Assembly (NCBI GenBank): GCA_050249695.1
Contig: JBFWQA010000002.1
Coordinates: 595,804-659,803, forward strand
DNA: 64,000 nucleotides
From: JACKJP01 sp050249695
Lineage (GTDB): Bacteria; Pseudomonadota; Alphaproteobacteria; Rhizobiales; Tepidamorphaceae
Direction of reading: 5' to 3'
Under the pieces are notes generated by a model, which searched no databases, was not told the origin of the DNA, and worked only from the letters and a program-made list of their open reading frames with translations. Shown here one piece after another: positions 37,495 through 46,392 of the stretch. Both the position numbers and the translations under genes were made by a program. The first letter of the stretch is position 1. Every line of letters starts with the position of its first letter.

Positions 37495-38835
37495 TCAGTT
37501 CGCCTTCTGCTCATCCGTCTTGGGCGGGAAGGCCGCATGGGTCTCCTCGCCGCGCAGCAGACGCAGCGCGTACTGAAGCTGCTTGTCCTTTTCCTTCTCC
37601 GGCGGCACATAGGCCGACGAACCGGCTTTCTCGTCTTCCGTCTCGCCATTCGTCAGGTGCCCGCGCAGGCTGGATTCGCCGCGCGTCTCGCCCATGGACG
37701 CCTTGAGATCGTCGGGCAGTTCCTGTTCGATGAGGATGTCGGGCGTGATGCCGATCGCCTGGATGCTGCGGCCGGAGGGCGTGAAGTAGCGCGCCGTGGT
37801 CAGCCGCAGGCCGCCATTGCGGCCGCCCAGCGGGATGACGGTCTGGACCGAGCCCTTGCCGAAGGACCGCGTGCCGACGATCGTCGCGCGGTGATGATCC
37901 TGCAGCGCGCCGGCGACGATTTCCGAGGCGCTCGCCGACCCGCCATTGATCAGGACGACCACCGGCTTGCCCTTGGCAAGGTCGCCGGGGCGCGCATCCT
38001 CGCGCTCGAACTGGTTGGGATCGCGGCCGCGGGTGGAAACGATCTCGCCACGGTCGAGGAAGGCGTCGGACACGTAGACCGACTGCGGGAACAGGCCGCC
38101 GGGATTGTTGCGCAGGTCGATGATGAAGCCCTTGAGCTTGTCGGCCGGGATGTCCTTGGTCAGCGATGCCATGGCCTCGGCGAGGCCGTCATCGGTCTGT
38201 TCGCTGAAATTGGTGATGCGGACATAGCCGACATCGCCTTCGGTTCGCCAGCGCACGGAACGCACGCGGATCAACTCGCGAACGAGTTCGATCTCTATCG
38301 GCTTTTCGGCGCCTTCGCGCTCGATGCGCAGCTTGATCGGCGTGTTGACCGGCCCGCGCATCTTCTCCACGGCCTGCTGCAGGGTAAGGCCGCGGATCGG
38401 TTCGCCGTCGAGATGGGTGATCAGATCCCCGGCGAGAACGCCGGCGCGGGCGGCGGGCGTGTCGTCCATGGGCGCCACGACCTTCACCACCTCCTGTTCG
38501 GTGTCCAGCGTCACCTCGATGCCGAGGCCGCCGAACTCGCCGCGTGTCTGCACGCCCATGTCCTCGAATTCCTTCGGGTCCATGTAGCTGGAATGGGGAT
38601 CGAGCGAGGCGAGCATGCCGTCGATAGCGCCCTTGATCAGCTTTTCGTCAGCGGGCTGTTCGACATAATCGGCGCGGATGCGCTCGAAGATATCGCCGAA
38701 CAGGTTCAACTGGCGATATGTGTCGGAAATGGACGCGTTCGCGGCCCCGGCACTGATGCCCGGCTGGGTAACGAGAGCCATGCCGGCAGCGCCGATCGCG
38801 ACGCCAGCGATAAGAACGGAGGTCTTGCGAATCAT
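37495..38835 (-). CDS. ctpA: C-terminal processing peptidase, S41 family
   Basis: 446 aa from the ATG at 38835, which overlaps the upstream stop by ATGA; an ATG at 38868 is also in frame. Signal/anchor segment (about 5-30), PDZ domain (about 95-180), protease domain with the serine in G-G-S-A-S-A-S-E-I (299-306) and the lysine K327 in F-G-K-G-S-V-Q, the Ser/Lys dyad of tail-specific proteases. Periplasmic. Likely trims envelope proteins or murein hydrolases; the adjacent envC-like gene fits this. Confidence 0.94.
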   Translation of the reverse strand: MIRKTSVLIAGVAIGAAGMALVTQPGISAGAANASISDTYRQLNLFGDIFERIRADYVEQPADEKLIKGAIDGMLASLDPHSSYMDPKEFEDMGVQTRGEFGGLGIEVTLDTEQEVVKVVAPMDDTPAARAGVLAGDLITHLDGEPIRGLTLQQAVEKMRGPVNTPIKLRIEREGAEKPIEIELVRELIRVRSVRWRTEGDVGYVRITNFSEQTDDGLAEAMASLTKDIPADKLKGFIIDLRNNPGGLFPQSVYVSDAFLDRGEIVSTRGRDPNQFEREDARPGDLAKGKPVVVLINGGSASASEIVAGALQDHHRATIVGTRSFGKGSVQTVIPLGGRNGGLRLTTARYFTPSGRSIQAIGITPDILIEQELPDDLKASMGETRGESSLRGHLTNGETEDEKAGSSAYVPPEKEKDKQLQYALRLLRGEETHAAFPPKTDEQKAN

Positions 38836-40151
38836 CCTTGAACCCCTTGCCGCGATGCGGCCCACCATGGAGACGGATCGATCGCCGAACCGTCTTTGCG
38901 AAACTCAACATATAAGACAGGACCGGGCTTGTTAGAAGGCGTGCGCGCGGCATTTTCCGCCGGGCTCCGCGCTGCCGCCGCTTCCGCCGATCCCATCGTC
39001 CCGACCGGTTCACCGGCGAGCACGAACTGACCGAGCGAAACCGAAATCCTCTCAAGGCCGGCAAGGACGACATGATAGCCGTCGCCGGCATTCAGTATCA
39101 ATAGCTGACCATAGGAGCGGAACGGCCCCGAATACACGATCCAGGCATCGCAGGGAGAGGTCACGGTTTCACCGTCGCGCGAGGCGAAGGAAATGCCATG
39201 GGCCTCTCCGCCAAACCGGTCGGGCGTGCCGTAGGCGGTCTCCACGGGGCCGGACACCGGCAAGCGCAGACGGCCGATCGCGCGTTCGAAGGGCACGCGC
39301 GCGCCGAGCCGGTGCGAATCGGTCAGCGCGGCCAGTTTGCTTTCGTCCGGCAGCGGAGCGCCGGCGCCGCTGGCGGCTTTTTCGATGGCGGCAAGCAGAT
39401 CGCGCAGCGTCTGCGAGCGGCGGGCGAGATTGTTGGTCATCGCCTGCGCCTCGGCGAGCTTGCCGAGCGCTTCCTGCTCGCTCTGCTGACGCAGGCTCAC
39501 AAGGCTCGACAGGCGCTGGCGCTCGTTTTCCAGTATCTCCGATCGGGCGGCGATGCGCGTGCGTTCGGCCCCGGCCTCGCGGCGCAGTCGCTGCAATTCG
39601 GCAAGATCGGCCGCGACCCGCTCGGCACGGCCGCGCAATTCGGGCAGCACGGCGCCGAGCGCCATGGCGGAGCGGACGGCCGACAGGGCATCCTCGGGGC
39701 GCACGACGACGGCGGGCGGGGGATTGCGGCCAAGCCGCTCAAGCCCGGCGAGCAGGACCGCAAGTTCGGCGCGGCGCTCGCCGAGGACGCTTTCGACCTT
39801 CGCCTGCTCGTCGGAAAGGGCGGCGAGGCGGCCTTCGGTTTCCACCAGCCGCGTCTCCGCCGCGCGGATGCGTTCGGCCGTATCGACAAGCTGGTCGGAA
39901 AGCCCCTTGCGATCCCGGCTAAGCGCCTCGGCCTCGGCTTTCAGCGCGGCGGCGCGGGCGCGGCTTTCCTCAAGATCGTCCTGCACGTCCTCAAGCTCGG
40001 CCCGCGTCTTGTCGGCATCCGCCGGCCAAGCGGGCGCGGGCGCGCCGCAAAGCGCGACGAACATGACGAGAAGGCAGGCTGGCAGGACGCCGATTCTGAG
40101 ATGTCGAGCAAGAAGCATCATGCGGACTCTATCGGGCCGACTGTTAAACAT
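38832..40151 (-). CDS. EnvC-like murein hydrolase activator (degenerate LytM domain)
   Basis: 439 aa; the start could also be 40121. Signal peptide, a long coiled coil (about 45-260, with E-D-V-Q-D-D-L-E-E-S-R-A-R), then a LytM/M23-like domain (about 300-425). The zinc-site motifs are not intact: H-x-x-x-D reads H-G-I-S-F, and the last H-x-H region reads H-V-V-L-A-G-L. As in E. coli EnvC, this suggests it does not cut peptidoglycan itself but activates amidases. Overlaps ctpA by ATGA, so the two are probably translated together. Confidence 0.85.
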   Translation of the reverse strand: MFNSRPDRVRMMLLARHLRIGVLPACLLVMFVALCGAPAPAWPADADKTRAELEDVQDDLEESRARAAALKAEAEALSRDRKGLSDQLVDTAERIRAAETRLVETEGRLAALSDEQAKVESVLGERRAELAVLLAGLERLGRNPPPAVVVRPEDALSAVRSAMALGAVLPELRGRAERVAADLAELQRLRREAGAERTRIAARSEILENERQRLSSLVSLRQQSEQEALGKLAEAQAMTNNLARRSQTLRDLLAAIEKAASGAGAPLPDESKLAALTDSHRLGARVPFERAIGRLRLPVSGPVETAYGTPDRFGGEAHGISFASRDGETVTSPCDAWIVYSGPFRSYGQLLILNAGDGYHVVLAGLERISVSLGQFVLAGEPVGTMGSAEAAAARSPAENAARTPSNKPGPVLYVEFRKDGSAIDPSPWWAASRQGVQG

Positions 40152-40194
40152 TCATCAACCAGAAGAAAGCGGCGCAAAGATGGACGAACCGCCT

Positions 40195-40677
40195 TCAATC
40201 GCGATGATAGGGGTGACCGGCCAGAATGGTGGCGGCGCGATAGATCTGTTCGCACAGGGCGGCGCGCACCAGCCTGTGCGGCCATGTCATGGCACCGAAT
40301 GCGATCGTGCGGGCCGCGCGCGCCGTCAGCGCAGTCCCGTGCCCGTCGGGACCGCCGATGACGAAGGCCATCCCGGCCTGTCCGGCGGCGGCGGTACTCT
40401 CGATCAGGCCGGCGAATTCGCGGCTGGTCATCTGCCGGCCGCCTTCGTCCAGCGCGATGATCGCGGCCCCCTCGGGAATGCGGCGCAGCAGCGTCTCGGC
40501 CTCTTCGTCGCGCCGCTGATCGGCACTGTCCTTGCGGCTTTCGCGCATTTCGGCGAGCTCCGGCCCGCGCATGCCAAGCCCGCGCAGAAGCGGCCCGGCG
40601 CGCTTTGCATAGTCGTCGCAGAGCGCAGCTTCAGGGCCGGCGCCGATGCGCCCTACCGAAAACACGGAAATTTTCAT
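40195..40677 (-). CDS. rlmH: 23S rRNA pseudouridine-1915 N3-methyltransferase RlmH
   Basis: 160 aa. SPOUT methyltransferase with the knot motifs F-V-I-G-G-P-D-G-H and I-A-F-G-A-M-T-W-P-H-R-L-V-R-A-A-L-C-E-Q-type segment, ending in the family's A-G-H-P-Y-H-R-D. Methylates the pseudouridine of helix 69 in assembled ribosomes. ATG at 40677 chosen over a GTG one codon earlier. Downstream of rsfS, the usual order. Confidence 0.95.
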   Translation of the reverse strand: MKISVFSVGRIGAGPEAALCDDYAKRAGPLLRGLGMRGPELAEMRESRKDSADQRRDEEAETLLRRIPEGAAIIALDEGGRQMTSREFAGLIESTAAAGQAGMAFVIGGPDGHGTALTARAARTIAFGAMTWPHRLVRAALCEQIYRAATILAGHPYHRD

Positions 40678-40782
40678 CACTCAAAGGCTCGCGTCGATAG
40701 GCGCGCTGCCGTCCGGGCTTCAACGGACCCCAGGGAAGGTCCACGCGCGCACTTGTCTGCCGCGTCAGGCCGATGCGCCGGT

Positions 40783-41133
40783 TCAAGCCTGGCCGACAGG
40801 CGAGTCGACCGACCACATCTTCTCGAGATTATAGAAGCCCCTGACTTCGGGACGGAAGATATGGACGATCACGTCGCCGGCGTCGATCAGCACCCAGTCG
40901 CAGGTTTCCAGACCTTCGACCGCGGCGCGGCCGTGGCCCTGATCCTTGAGCATGCGCGTCACGCGGTCCGCGACCGCGCCGACATGACGGTCGGACCGCC
41001 CGGAGGCGATGACCATATAGTCGGCAAGCGATGACTTGCCCTCAAGCTCGATGGTGATGATGTCTTCCGCCTTGGCGTCTTCCAGGGCTTCTATGACGGC
41101 GTTGAGAAGCTGGTCCGACGTTCCGCCGGACAA
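40783..41133 (-). CDS. rsfS: ribosomal silencing factor RsfS
   Basis: 116 aa from a TTG at 41133. Family core L-N-A-V-I-E-A-L-E-D-A-K-A-E-D-I, D-Y-M-V-I-A-S-G-R-S-D-R-H-V, W-V-L-I-D-A-G-D-V-I-V-H and F-Y-N-L-E-K-M-W. Binds L14 and blocks subunit joining. There is no in-frame ATG or GTG before a stop at about 41206. A CTG at 41190-41188 has a good ribosome binding site (GAGGAA, six bases away) and would add 19 residues. So the true start is unsettled and a rare codon is required either way. Confidence 0.9.
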   Translation of the reverse strand: MSGGTSDQLLNAVIEALEDAKAEDIITIELEGKSSLADYMVIASGRSDRHVGAVADRVTRMLKDQGHGRAAVEGLETCDWVLIDAGDVIVHIFRPEVRGFYNLEKMWSVDSPVGQA

Positions 41134-41272
41134 CGGCTTCGTATCGGGCGCGGCTGTCGGCGCGCCCTTAACAGGCTGTGCTTGTGTCAGGAGTGGTTCC
41201 TCGGTTCATCCAGATCCGAATATGGTTGCGCGGCATCTCAATGTCCACCAACGCATCGATGATCCCAGAAAA

Positions 41273-41911
41273 TCATGACGATTTCAACACAGGGCCTGCC
41301 GCCGCCCGCCGGGCGGACCTCAACGCCGTGGAGGAAAGGTGCGACAGCCGGCCGTGCAGGAACACCCATGCGGGCGGCGCCAGATCGGGCAGGACGGCCG
41401 CTTCGCGCGCGGCGAGCTGAAAGCGGCGGAAGCGATGGGCCGCCGGGGCGTTGAGCGCCGCCATATCGCCGCCGGGCCGGTCGACGACCGCGAAGGGAAC
41501 GGTTGCGGCGATTTCCTCATAGCGGTGCCAGCGATGGAAACCGGCAAGGTTGTCGGCGCCCATGAGCCAGACGAACCGCGTATCGGGGCAGCGCGAGACG
41601 AGATAGTGCAGCGTGTCGGCTGTCCGGCTGAGGCCAACGTCCGCCTCCACGGCCGTCACGTCGATCCGCGGGTGATTGCTGACGGCTTTGGCCTCTTCGA
41701 TACGTTCGATCAGGGGCGCGAGCTCATCGTGCGATTTCAAGGGGTTGCCCGGCGTCACCAGCCACCAGACGCGGTCAAGCCGCAAACGGCGCAGCGCCAC
41801 AAGCGAGATATGCCGGTGACCGTCATGCGGAGGGTTGAACGAGCCGCCGAGCAGACCAATCCGCATTCCCTGGCGTGCGGGCGGCAGGTTTGGCCAGCGC
41901 AGCCGCGTCAT
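41273..41911 (-). CDS. nadD: nicotinate-nucleotide adenylyltransferase
   Basis: 212 aa. The nucleotidyltransferase motif G-G-S-F-N-P-P-H29-D-G-H32 and the late S-S-T-A-L-R (I-S-S-T-x-x-R type) are present; V-W-L-M-G-A-D-N-L is the substrate-binding loop. Makes NaAD from nicotinate mononucleotide and ATP in NAD synthesis. The ATG at 41911 overlaps the proA stop (ATGA), favouring it over an internal ATG at 41866. Confidence 0.95.
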   Translation of the reverse strand: MTRLRWPNLPPARQGMRIGLLGGSFNPPHDGHRHISLVALRRLRLDRVWWLVTPGNPLKSHDELAPLIERIEEAKAVSNHPRIDVTAVEADVGLSRTADTLHYLVSRCPDTRFVWLMGADNLAGFHRWHRYEEIAATVPFAVVDRPGGDMAALNAPAAHRFRRFQLAAREAAVLPDLAPPAWVFLHGRLSHLSSTALRSARRAAAGPVLKSS

Positions 41912-43212
41912 CAGGGCCGGGTCTGGCCGTTGCCGCGCACGCGGTATTTGAAGCTGGTGAGCTGCTCCACGCCGACCGGCCCGCGCGCGTGCATGCGGCC
42001 GGTTGCGATGCCGATTTCCGCGCCCATGCCGAATTCGCCGCCATCGGCGAATTGGGTGGAGGCGTTGTGGAGCAGGATCGCGCTGTCGCAGCGGGCGAAG
42101 AAATCTTCGGCCGCAGACTGATCGTCGGTGATGATCGCTTCTGTGTGGCCGGAGCCGAACACGGCGATATGCTCCAGCGCGGCGTCCAGCCCGTCGACGA
42201 TCTTCGCCGCGATGATGCTGTCGAGAAACTCGTGGCCGAAATCATTCGCTTTGGCGGATTTCGTCTGCGGCGCGAGCCTGTGAAGGTCCGCGTCCGCGCG
42301 CACCTCGCAGCCCGCCGCGATCAGGGCTTCGATGATCGGTTTTGCGTGCGTGTCGACGCAGTTGCGGTCGAACAGCAGGCATTCGGCCGCGCCGCAGATG
42401 CCGGTGCGCCGCATCTTGGCATTGACGACGATATCTCGTGCCATGTCTAGATCGACCGGCCCCCTGATGTAGACGTGGCAGATGCCCTCCAGATGGGCGA
42501 AGACGGGCACACGCGCTTCCGTCTGCACGCGCCCGACAAGGCTCTTGCCGCCGCGCGGGATGATCACATCGATGTTCCCGTCGAGGCCCGCCAGCATCTC
42601 GCCGACGGCCTCGCGGTCGGTGACGGGTACGCGCTGGATGGCATCGGCGGGGAGGCCGGCGCCGGTCAGGCCCTCGATCATCGCGGCATGGATCGCGCCG
42701 GAGGAGTTCACCGAATCGGAGCCGCCGCGCAGGATCACCGCATTTCCGGCCATGAGGCAGAGCGCGCCTGCATCGGCGGTAACGTTCGGACGGCTCTCAT
42801 AAATGACGCCGATGACGCCGAGGGGCGTGCGCACGCGCTCGATCTTCAGCCCGTTCGGACGGTCCCAGGCGGCGATCACGCTGCCGACGGGATCGGTCAG
42901 CGCGGCGATATCACGCACGCCGGCGGCCATCGCGGAAATCCGCGCGGGATCTAGCTTCAGCCGGTCGAGGAAAGAGCCCGAAATACCGGCCGTCGCGGCA
43001 TTGTCCATGTCAATGGCGTTGGCGGCGAGGATCGTGTCGGCGGCGGCCTCGATGGCGTCTGCCATGGCGAGGAGCGCGGCCTTCTTGCGTTCACCGGAGA
43101 CGGTGGCCATGACGCGCGCGGCGGCGCGCGCGCGCCGGCCGATATCGGCCATCAGCGCGGCGATGTCGGTCGCCTGGGCCTTTCTCAGCCCCGCATCGGC
43201 TACGCCCGCCAT
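41911..43212 (-). CDS. proA: glutamate-5-semialdehyde dehydrogenase (gamma-glutamyl phosphate reductase)
   Basis: 433 aa from the ATG at 43212 with AAGGGG upstream. Catalytic cysteine C273 in R-R-T-G-I-C, NADP-binding stretch L-M-A-G-N-A-V-I-L-R-G-G-S-D-S, and Y-E-S-R-P-N-V-T. Second step of proline synthesis, reducing gamma-glutamyl phosphate. One base separates it from the proB stop. Confidence 0.96.
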   Translation of the reverse strand: MAGVADAGLRKAQATDIAALMADIGRRARAAARVMATVSGERKKAALLAMADAIEAAADTILAANAIDMDNAATAGISGSFLDRLKLDPARISAMAAGVRDIAALTDPVGSVIAAWDRPNGLKIERVRTPLGVIGVIYESRPNVTADAGALCLMAGNAVILRGGSDSVNSSGAIHAAMIEGLTGAGLPADAIQRVPVTDREAVGEMLAGLDGNIDVIIPRGGKSLVGRVQTEARVPVFAHLEGICHVYIRGPVDLDMARDIVVNAKMRRTGICGAAECLLFDRNCVDTHAKPIIEALIAAGCEVRADADLHRLAPQTKSAKANDFGHEFLDSIIAAKIVDGLDAALEHIAVFGSGHTEAIITDDQSAAEDFFARCDSAILLHNASTQFADGGEFGMGAEIGIATGRMHARGPVGVEQLTSFKYRVRGNGQTRP

Positions 43213-43213
43213 C

Positions 43214-44374
43214 TCATTCCCCTTCAAACTTCGTGGCAAGGACCAGATCGTCGCGATGGATCATCTCCGTCCTGCCGCCATAACCCAGAATATCCGCAAT
43301 GCCGGCGCTGTTACAGCCGAGAATCCGTGCCGCATCGGCGGAGTCGAACGCGACGAGCCCGCGCGCCAGCTCGCGCCCGTCAAGCGCCTGCACGATTACC
43401 GCGTCACCGCGTGAGAACGCGCCATGCAGCTTCCTCACCCCGACGGGCAGCAGGCTTTTGCCCGCCTTCAGCGCTGCTTCAGCGCCCTCGTCGACCTGCA
43501 GCATGCCCATGGGCGAGAGCGTGCCGGCGATCCAGCGCTTGCGCGCGGTGGTCGGGTCCAGCGTCGGCTGGAACCAGGTCGCCCGGCCGCCGTCATCCAG
43601 CTTCTTCAGCGGATTGAGATCATGGCCGCTGGCGATCGCCATGGCGATGCCGGAGGCAAGCGCGATGCGGCCGGCGGCGATCTTCGTGATCATGCCGCCG
43701 CGCGAGAGGCCCGAGCCGGCCTCGCCCGCCATGCCCTCGATTTCAGGCGTGATGGCGCGCACCAGCGGAATGTGACGTGCCTCGCGGCCGGATGCGGGCG
43801 GGGCGGTATAGAGCCCGTCGATATCGGAGAGCAGGACGAGACAGTCGGCGCTCGCCATCGCCGCGACACGGGCGGCGAGCCGGTCGTTGTCGCCATAGCG
43901 TATCTCGGTCGTCGCGATCGTGTCGTTCTCGTTGATCACGGGGACCGCGCCCATCTTCAGCAGGGTGGAGAGCGTGGAGCGGGCGTTGAGATAGCGGCGG
44001 CGCTCCTCGGTATCGGCCGGCGTGACGAGAATCTGGCCGGCGACGATGCCGTGGCGCGACAGCGCCTGCGACCATGCGCGGGCGAGCGCGATCTGGCCGA
44101 CCGAGGCGGCAGCCTGGCTTTCCTCAAGCTTCAATTTCCCCTTCAGGCCCAGCACCGACCGGCCGAGCGCGATCGCGCCCGAGGACACGATAAGGACGCC
44201 GGTGCGGCGCGCGGTCAGCATCGCGACGTCGTCGGCGAGCGCGTTCAGCCAGGCTTCCTTCAGCCCGTCCGTCTGGTCGACGAGAAGCGAGGAGCCGATC
44301 TTGATGACGATGCGCCGGAAACCGGCGAGACCCGTCGCGCAGCCATCCTCGCGCCATCTGGTCCGCATGCTCAT
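43214..44374 (-). CDS. proB: glutamate 5-kinase
   Basis: 386 aa. Amino-acid kinase domain (V-I-K-I-G-S-S-L-L, V-S-S-G-A-I-A-L-G, N-E-N-D-T-I-A, L-L-S-D-I-D-G-L-Y) plus a C-terminal PUA domain (about 290-375). First, feedback-inhibited step of proline synthesis. Its ATG overlaps the obgE stop by four bases. Confidence 0.96.
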   Translation of the reverse strand: MSMRTRWREDGCATGLAGFRRIVIKIGSSLLVDQTDGLKEAWLNALADDVAMLTARRTGVLIVSSGAIALGRSVLGLKGKLKLEESQAAASVGQIALARAWSQALSRHGIVAGQILVTPADTEERRRYLNARSTLSTLLKMGAVPVINENDTIATTEIRYGDNDRLAARVAAMASADCLVLLSDIDGLYTAPPASGREARHIPLVRAITPEIEGMAGEAGSGLSRGGMITKIAAGRIALASGIAMAIASGHDLNPLKKLDDGGRATWFQPTLDPTTARKRWIAGTLSPMGMLQVDEGAEAALKAGKSLLPVGVRKLHGAFSRGDAVIVQALDGRELARGLVAFDSADAARILGCNSAGIADILGYGGRTEMIHRDDLVLATKFEGE

Positions 44375-45411
44375 GGCCGCCAGGCCTCCTTCGGCCTCGG
44401 ATCGCTCGCCGCCTCTTCGTCGCGGTGCTGGAGGATCGCCGCGTTGAGGGCGCGGAGCGTCTCCTCGACGCCTGCGCCGCTCGCCGAAGACAGCTTCAGC
44501 ACTTTCTTCCCCGTTGCCTTCTCAAGCGCCTTCTTCCGCTTGGTGAAGTCTTCCGCGCTCACCGCATCGGCCTTCGACAGGGCGACGATCTCCGTCTTGT
44601 CCTCAAGGTCAGCGCCATAGGCTTCAAGCTCGCCGCGCACGATACGGTAGTCGGCCACGGGGTCTTCCGACGTCGCATCGACAAGATGCAGGATGACGTT
44701 GGTGCGCTCGATATGACCGAGGAAGCGGTCGCCGATTCCGGCGCCCTCATGCGCGCCCTCGATGAGGCCGGGAATATCGGCGAGCACGAATTCGCGCGTG
44801 TCGCTGCGCACGACGCCGAGATTGGGATGGAGGGTGGTGAAGGGATAGTCGGCGATTTTCGGCTTCGCCGCCGTCACGCGCGCCAGGAATGTCGACTTGC
44901 CGGCATTGGGCAGGCCGACGAGACCGGCGTCCGCGATGAGTTTGAGGCGCAGCCAGATCGTCCGTTCCTCGCCTTCCTCGCCCGGATTGGCGTGCCGCGG
45001 GGCGCGGTTGGTGGAAGTCTTGAAGCGGGCATTGCCGAAGCCGCCATTGCCGCCGCGCGCCAGCAGCGCGCGCTGGCCGGGTTCGGTCAGATCGGCAAGG
45101 AGGGTCTCGTTGTCTTCAAGGAAGATCTGCGTGCCGACAGGCACTTTGAGGATGGCGTCCGCCCCATTGGCGCCGGTACGGTTGGCGCCCATGCCGTGAA
45201 CGCCCTTCTTGCCCTTGAAGTGCTGCTGGTAGCGGTAGTCGATCAGCGTATTCAGCCCTTCCACGCATTCGGCCCAGACGTCGCCGCCCTTGCCGCCGTC
45301 GCCGCCATTGGGGCCGCCGAACTCGATGAACTTCTCGCGCCGGAACGAGACGCAGCCGGGGCCGCCATCGCCGGCCTTGATATAGACGCGGGCCTGATCG
45401 AGGAATTTCAT
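44371..45411 (-). CDS. obgE: GTPase ObgE/CgtA
   Basis: 346 aa from the ATG at 45411 (M-K-F-L-D-Q-A-R-V). Glycine-rich Obg domain (1-158, G-G-N-G-G-F-G-N), G domain with G-L-P-N-A-G-K-S-T at 166-174 and D-I-P-G-L-I-E-G-A. Lacks the E. coli-type acidic tail. Essential GTPase in 50S assembly and stress control. ATGA overlap with the upstream GNAT gene. Confidence 0.96.
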   Translation of the reverse strand: MKFLDQARVYIKAGDGGPGCVSFRREKFIEFGGPNGGDGGKGGDVWAECVEGLNTLIDYRYQQHFKGKKGVHGMGANRTGANGADAILKVPVGTQIFLEDNETLLADLTEPGQRALLARGGNGGFGNARFKTSTNRAPRHANPGEEGEERTIWLRLKLIADAGLVGLPNAGKSTFLARVTAAKPKIADYPFTTLHPNLGVVRSDTREFVLADIPGLIEGAHEGAGIGDRFLGHIERTNVILHLVDATSEDPVADYRIVRGELEAYGADLEDKTEIVALSKADAVSAEDFTKRKKALEKATGKKVLKLSSASGAGVEETLRALNAAILQHRDEEAASDPRPKEAWRP

Positions 45412-45950
45412 GACGCGCCTCCGGCGGGCAATACATAGCGAATGGCCGCAAGATCGGCGCACCGGGCGGGCGCCTTGCAGACCGCCTCGCCACGGGCCTC
45501 AAACCCGTTCTTCTCCAGCACGCGGGCGGAAGCCGGATTGTCGACGCAGACGAGCGCCGCAAGATCGCGTCGCGGAAAGGCCTCGCGCGCGGCGGTGACG
45601 AGATCGGCGACGATGCCGGTCATGATTCCCGCGCCCCACCATGCGCTCCCCAGCCAGTAGCCGAGATGGATGGCGCCGTCCTCATGCGTCTCGAACCCGG
45701 CGCAGCCGATCAGCGCGCCGTCGCGCCCGGCGATGGCGAAGACCCGGCCCTCGCCCTGCCGTTCCAGCCCTTCGGCCCTCGCCAGAAAGTCCGCCGCCGC
45801 GCCCTCAGGATAGGGGTGGGGAATGTTGGCGGTGAAGCGCGACACGTCCTTGTCGGCCGCGAGGCGCTGGATCGCGGGCGCGTCGGCGGGCACCAGCGGG
45901 CGGAGCCTGCCGGTTTCTCCTTGCGTCATTGTCCCTGCGCTCGCGTTCAT
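45408..45950 (-). CDS. GNAT-family acetyltransferase (RimJ/RimL-like)
   Basis: 180 aa from the ATG at 45950, which has GGAAAAG just upstream; an in-frame start at 45998 is less likely. R-L-R-P-L-V-P-A-D-A-P-A-I, A-x-I-G-x-A-G-F-E, H-L-G-Y-W-L-G, W-W-G-A-G-I-M-T and N-P-A-S-A-R-V-L-E-K-N-G-F are typical of the RimJ/RimL group, which acetylates protein N-termini or small molecules. Sits between rpmA and obgE, a placement common in Rhizobiales. Substrate unknown. Confidence 0.88.
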   Translation of the reverse strand: MNASAGTMTQGETGRLRPLVPADAPAIQRLAADKDVSRFTANIPHPYPEGAAADFLARAEGLERQGEGRVFAIAGRDGALIGCAGFETHEDGAIHLGYWLGSAWWGAGIMTGIVADLVTAAREAFPRRDLAALVCVDNPASARVLEKNGFEARGEAVCKAPARCADLAAIRYVLPAGGAS

Positions 45951-45989
45951 CTCTTTTCCGCGGGGCTTCCCGCTTCTCCTTTTGGTCCC

Positions 45990-46025
45990 GACAAGCAAAC
46001 GGGGAGACGGTTTCCCGTCTCCCCG
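45990..46025 (-). terminator. terminator of the rplU-rpmA operon
   Basis: On the minus strand an 11-bp perfect stem (CGGGGAGACGG / CCGTCTCCCCG, 46025-46015 with 46010-46000) with a GAAA tetraloop is followed by TTTGCTTGT. It lies between rpmA and the GNAT gene, so GNAT-obgE-proBA may need read-through or another promoter. Confidence 0.75.
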
Positions 46026-46095
46026 GCTTGAAATCTCATATCTGACGGTTCACCGGGGCTCAGAACCGCCGGCGTTCCTTTAAGAGCGCCGGGCC

Positions 46096-46365
46096 TTACT
46101 CGGCCGGCGCCGGCTGCGTCTCGACGGAAACGGAGGCGCGGCCATGGCGGGTGGCGTGGAACGTCACCGTGCCGTCGACCAGGGCGAACAGCGTGTGATC
46201 CTTGCCCATGCCGACATTGACGCCGGGATGCCACTTGGTGCCGCGCTGGCGCACGATGATGTTGCCGGCGATCACGCTTTCGCCGCCGAACTTCTTCACG
46301 CCGAGACGGCGGCCTTCCGAATCGCGGCCGTTACGGGACGAACCGCCTGCTTTTTTGTGGGCCAT
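46096..46365 (-). CDS. rpmA: 50S ribosomal protein L27
   Basis: 89 aa. Starts M-A-H-K-K-A-G-G-S-S-R-N-G-R-D-S-x-G-R-R-L-G-V-K, the L27 signature. The N-terminus has no cleavable extension, unlike Firmicutes L27. Follows rplU in the same operon. Confidence 0.98.
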   Translation of the reverse strand: MAHKKAGGSSRNGRDSEGRRLGVKKFGGESVIAGNIIVRQRGTKWHPGVNVGMGKDHTLFALVDGTVTFHATRHGRASVSVETQPAPAE

Positions 46366-46392
46366 GTGTCAGCTCCTTGAATATCTCTGCCG

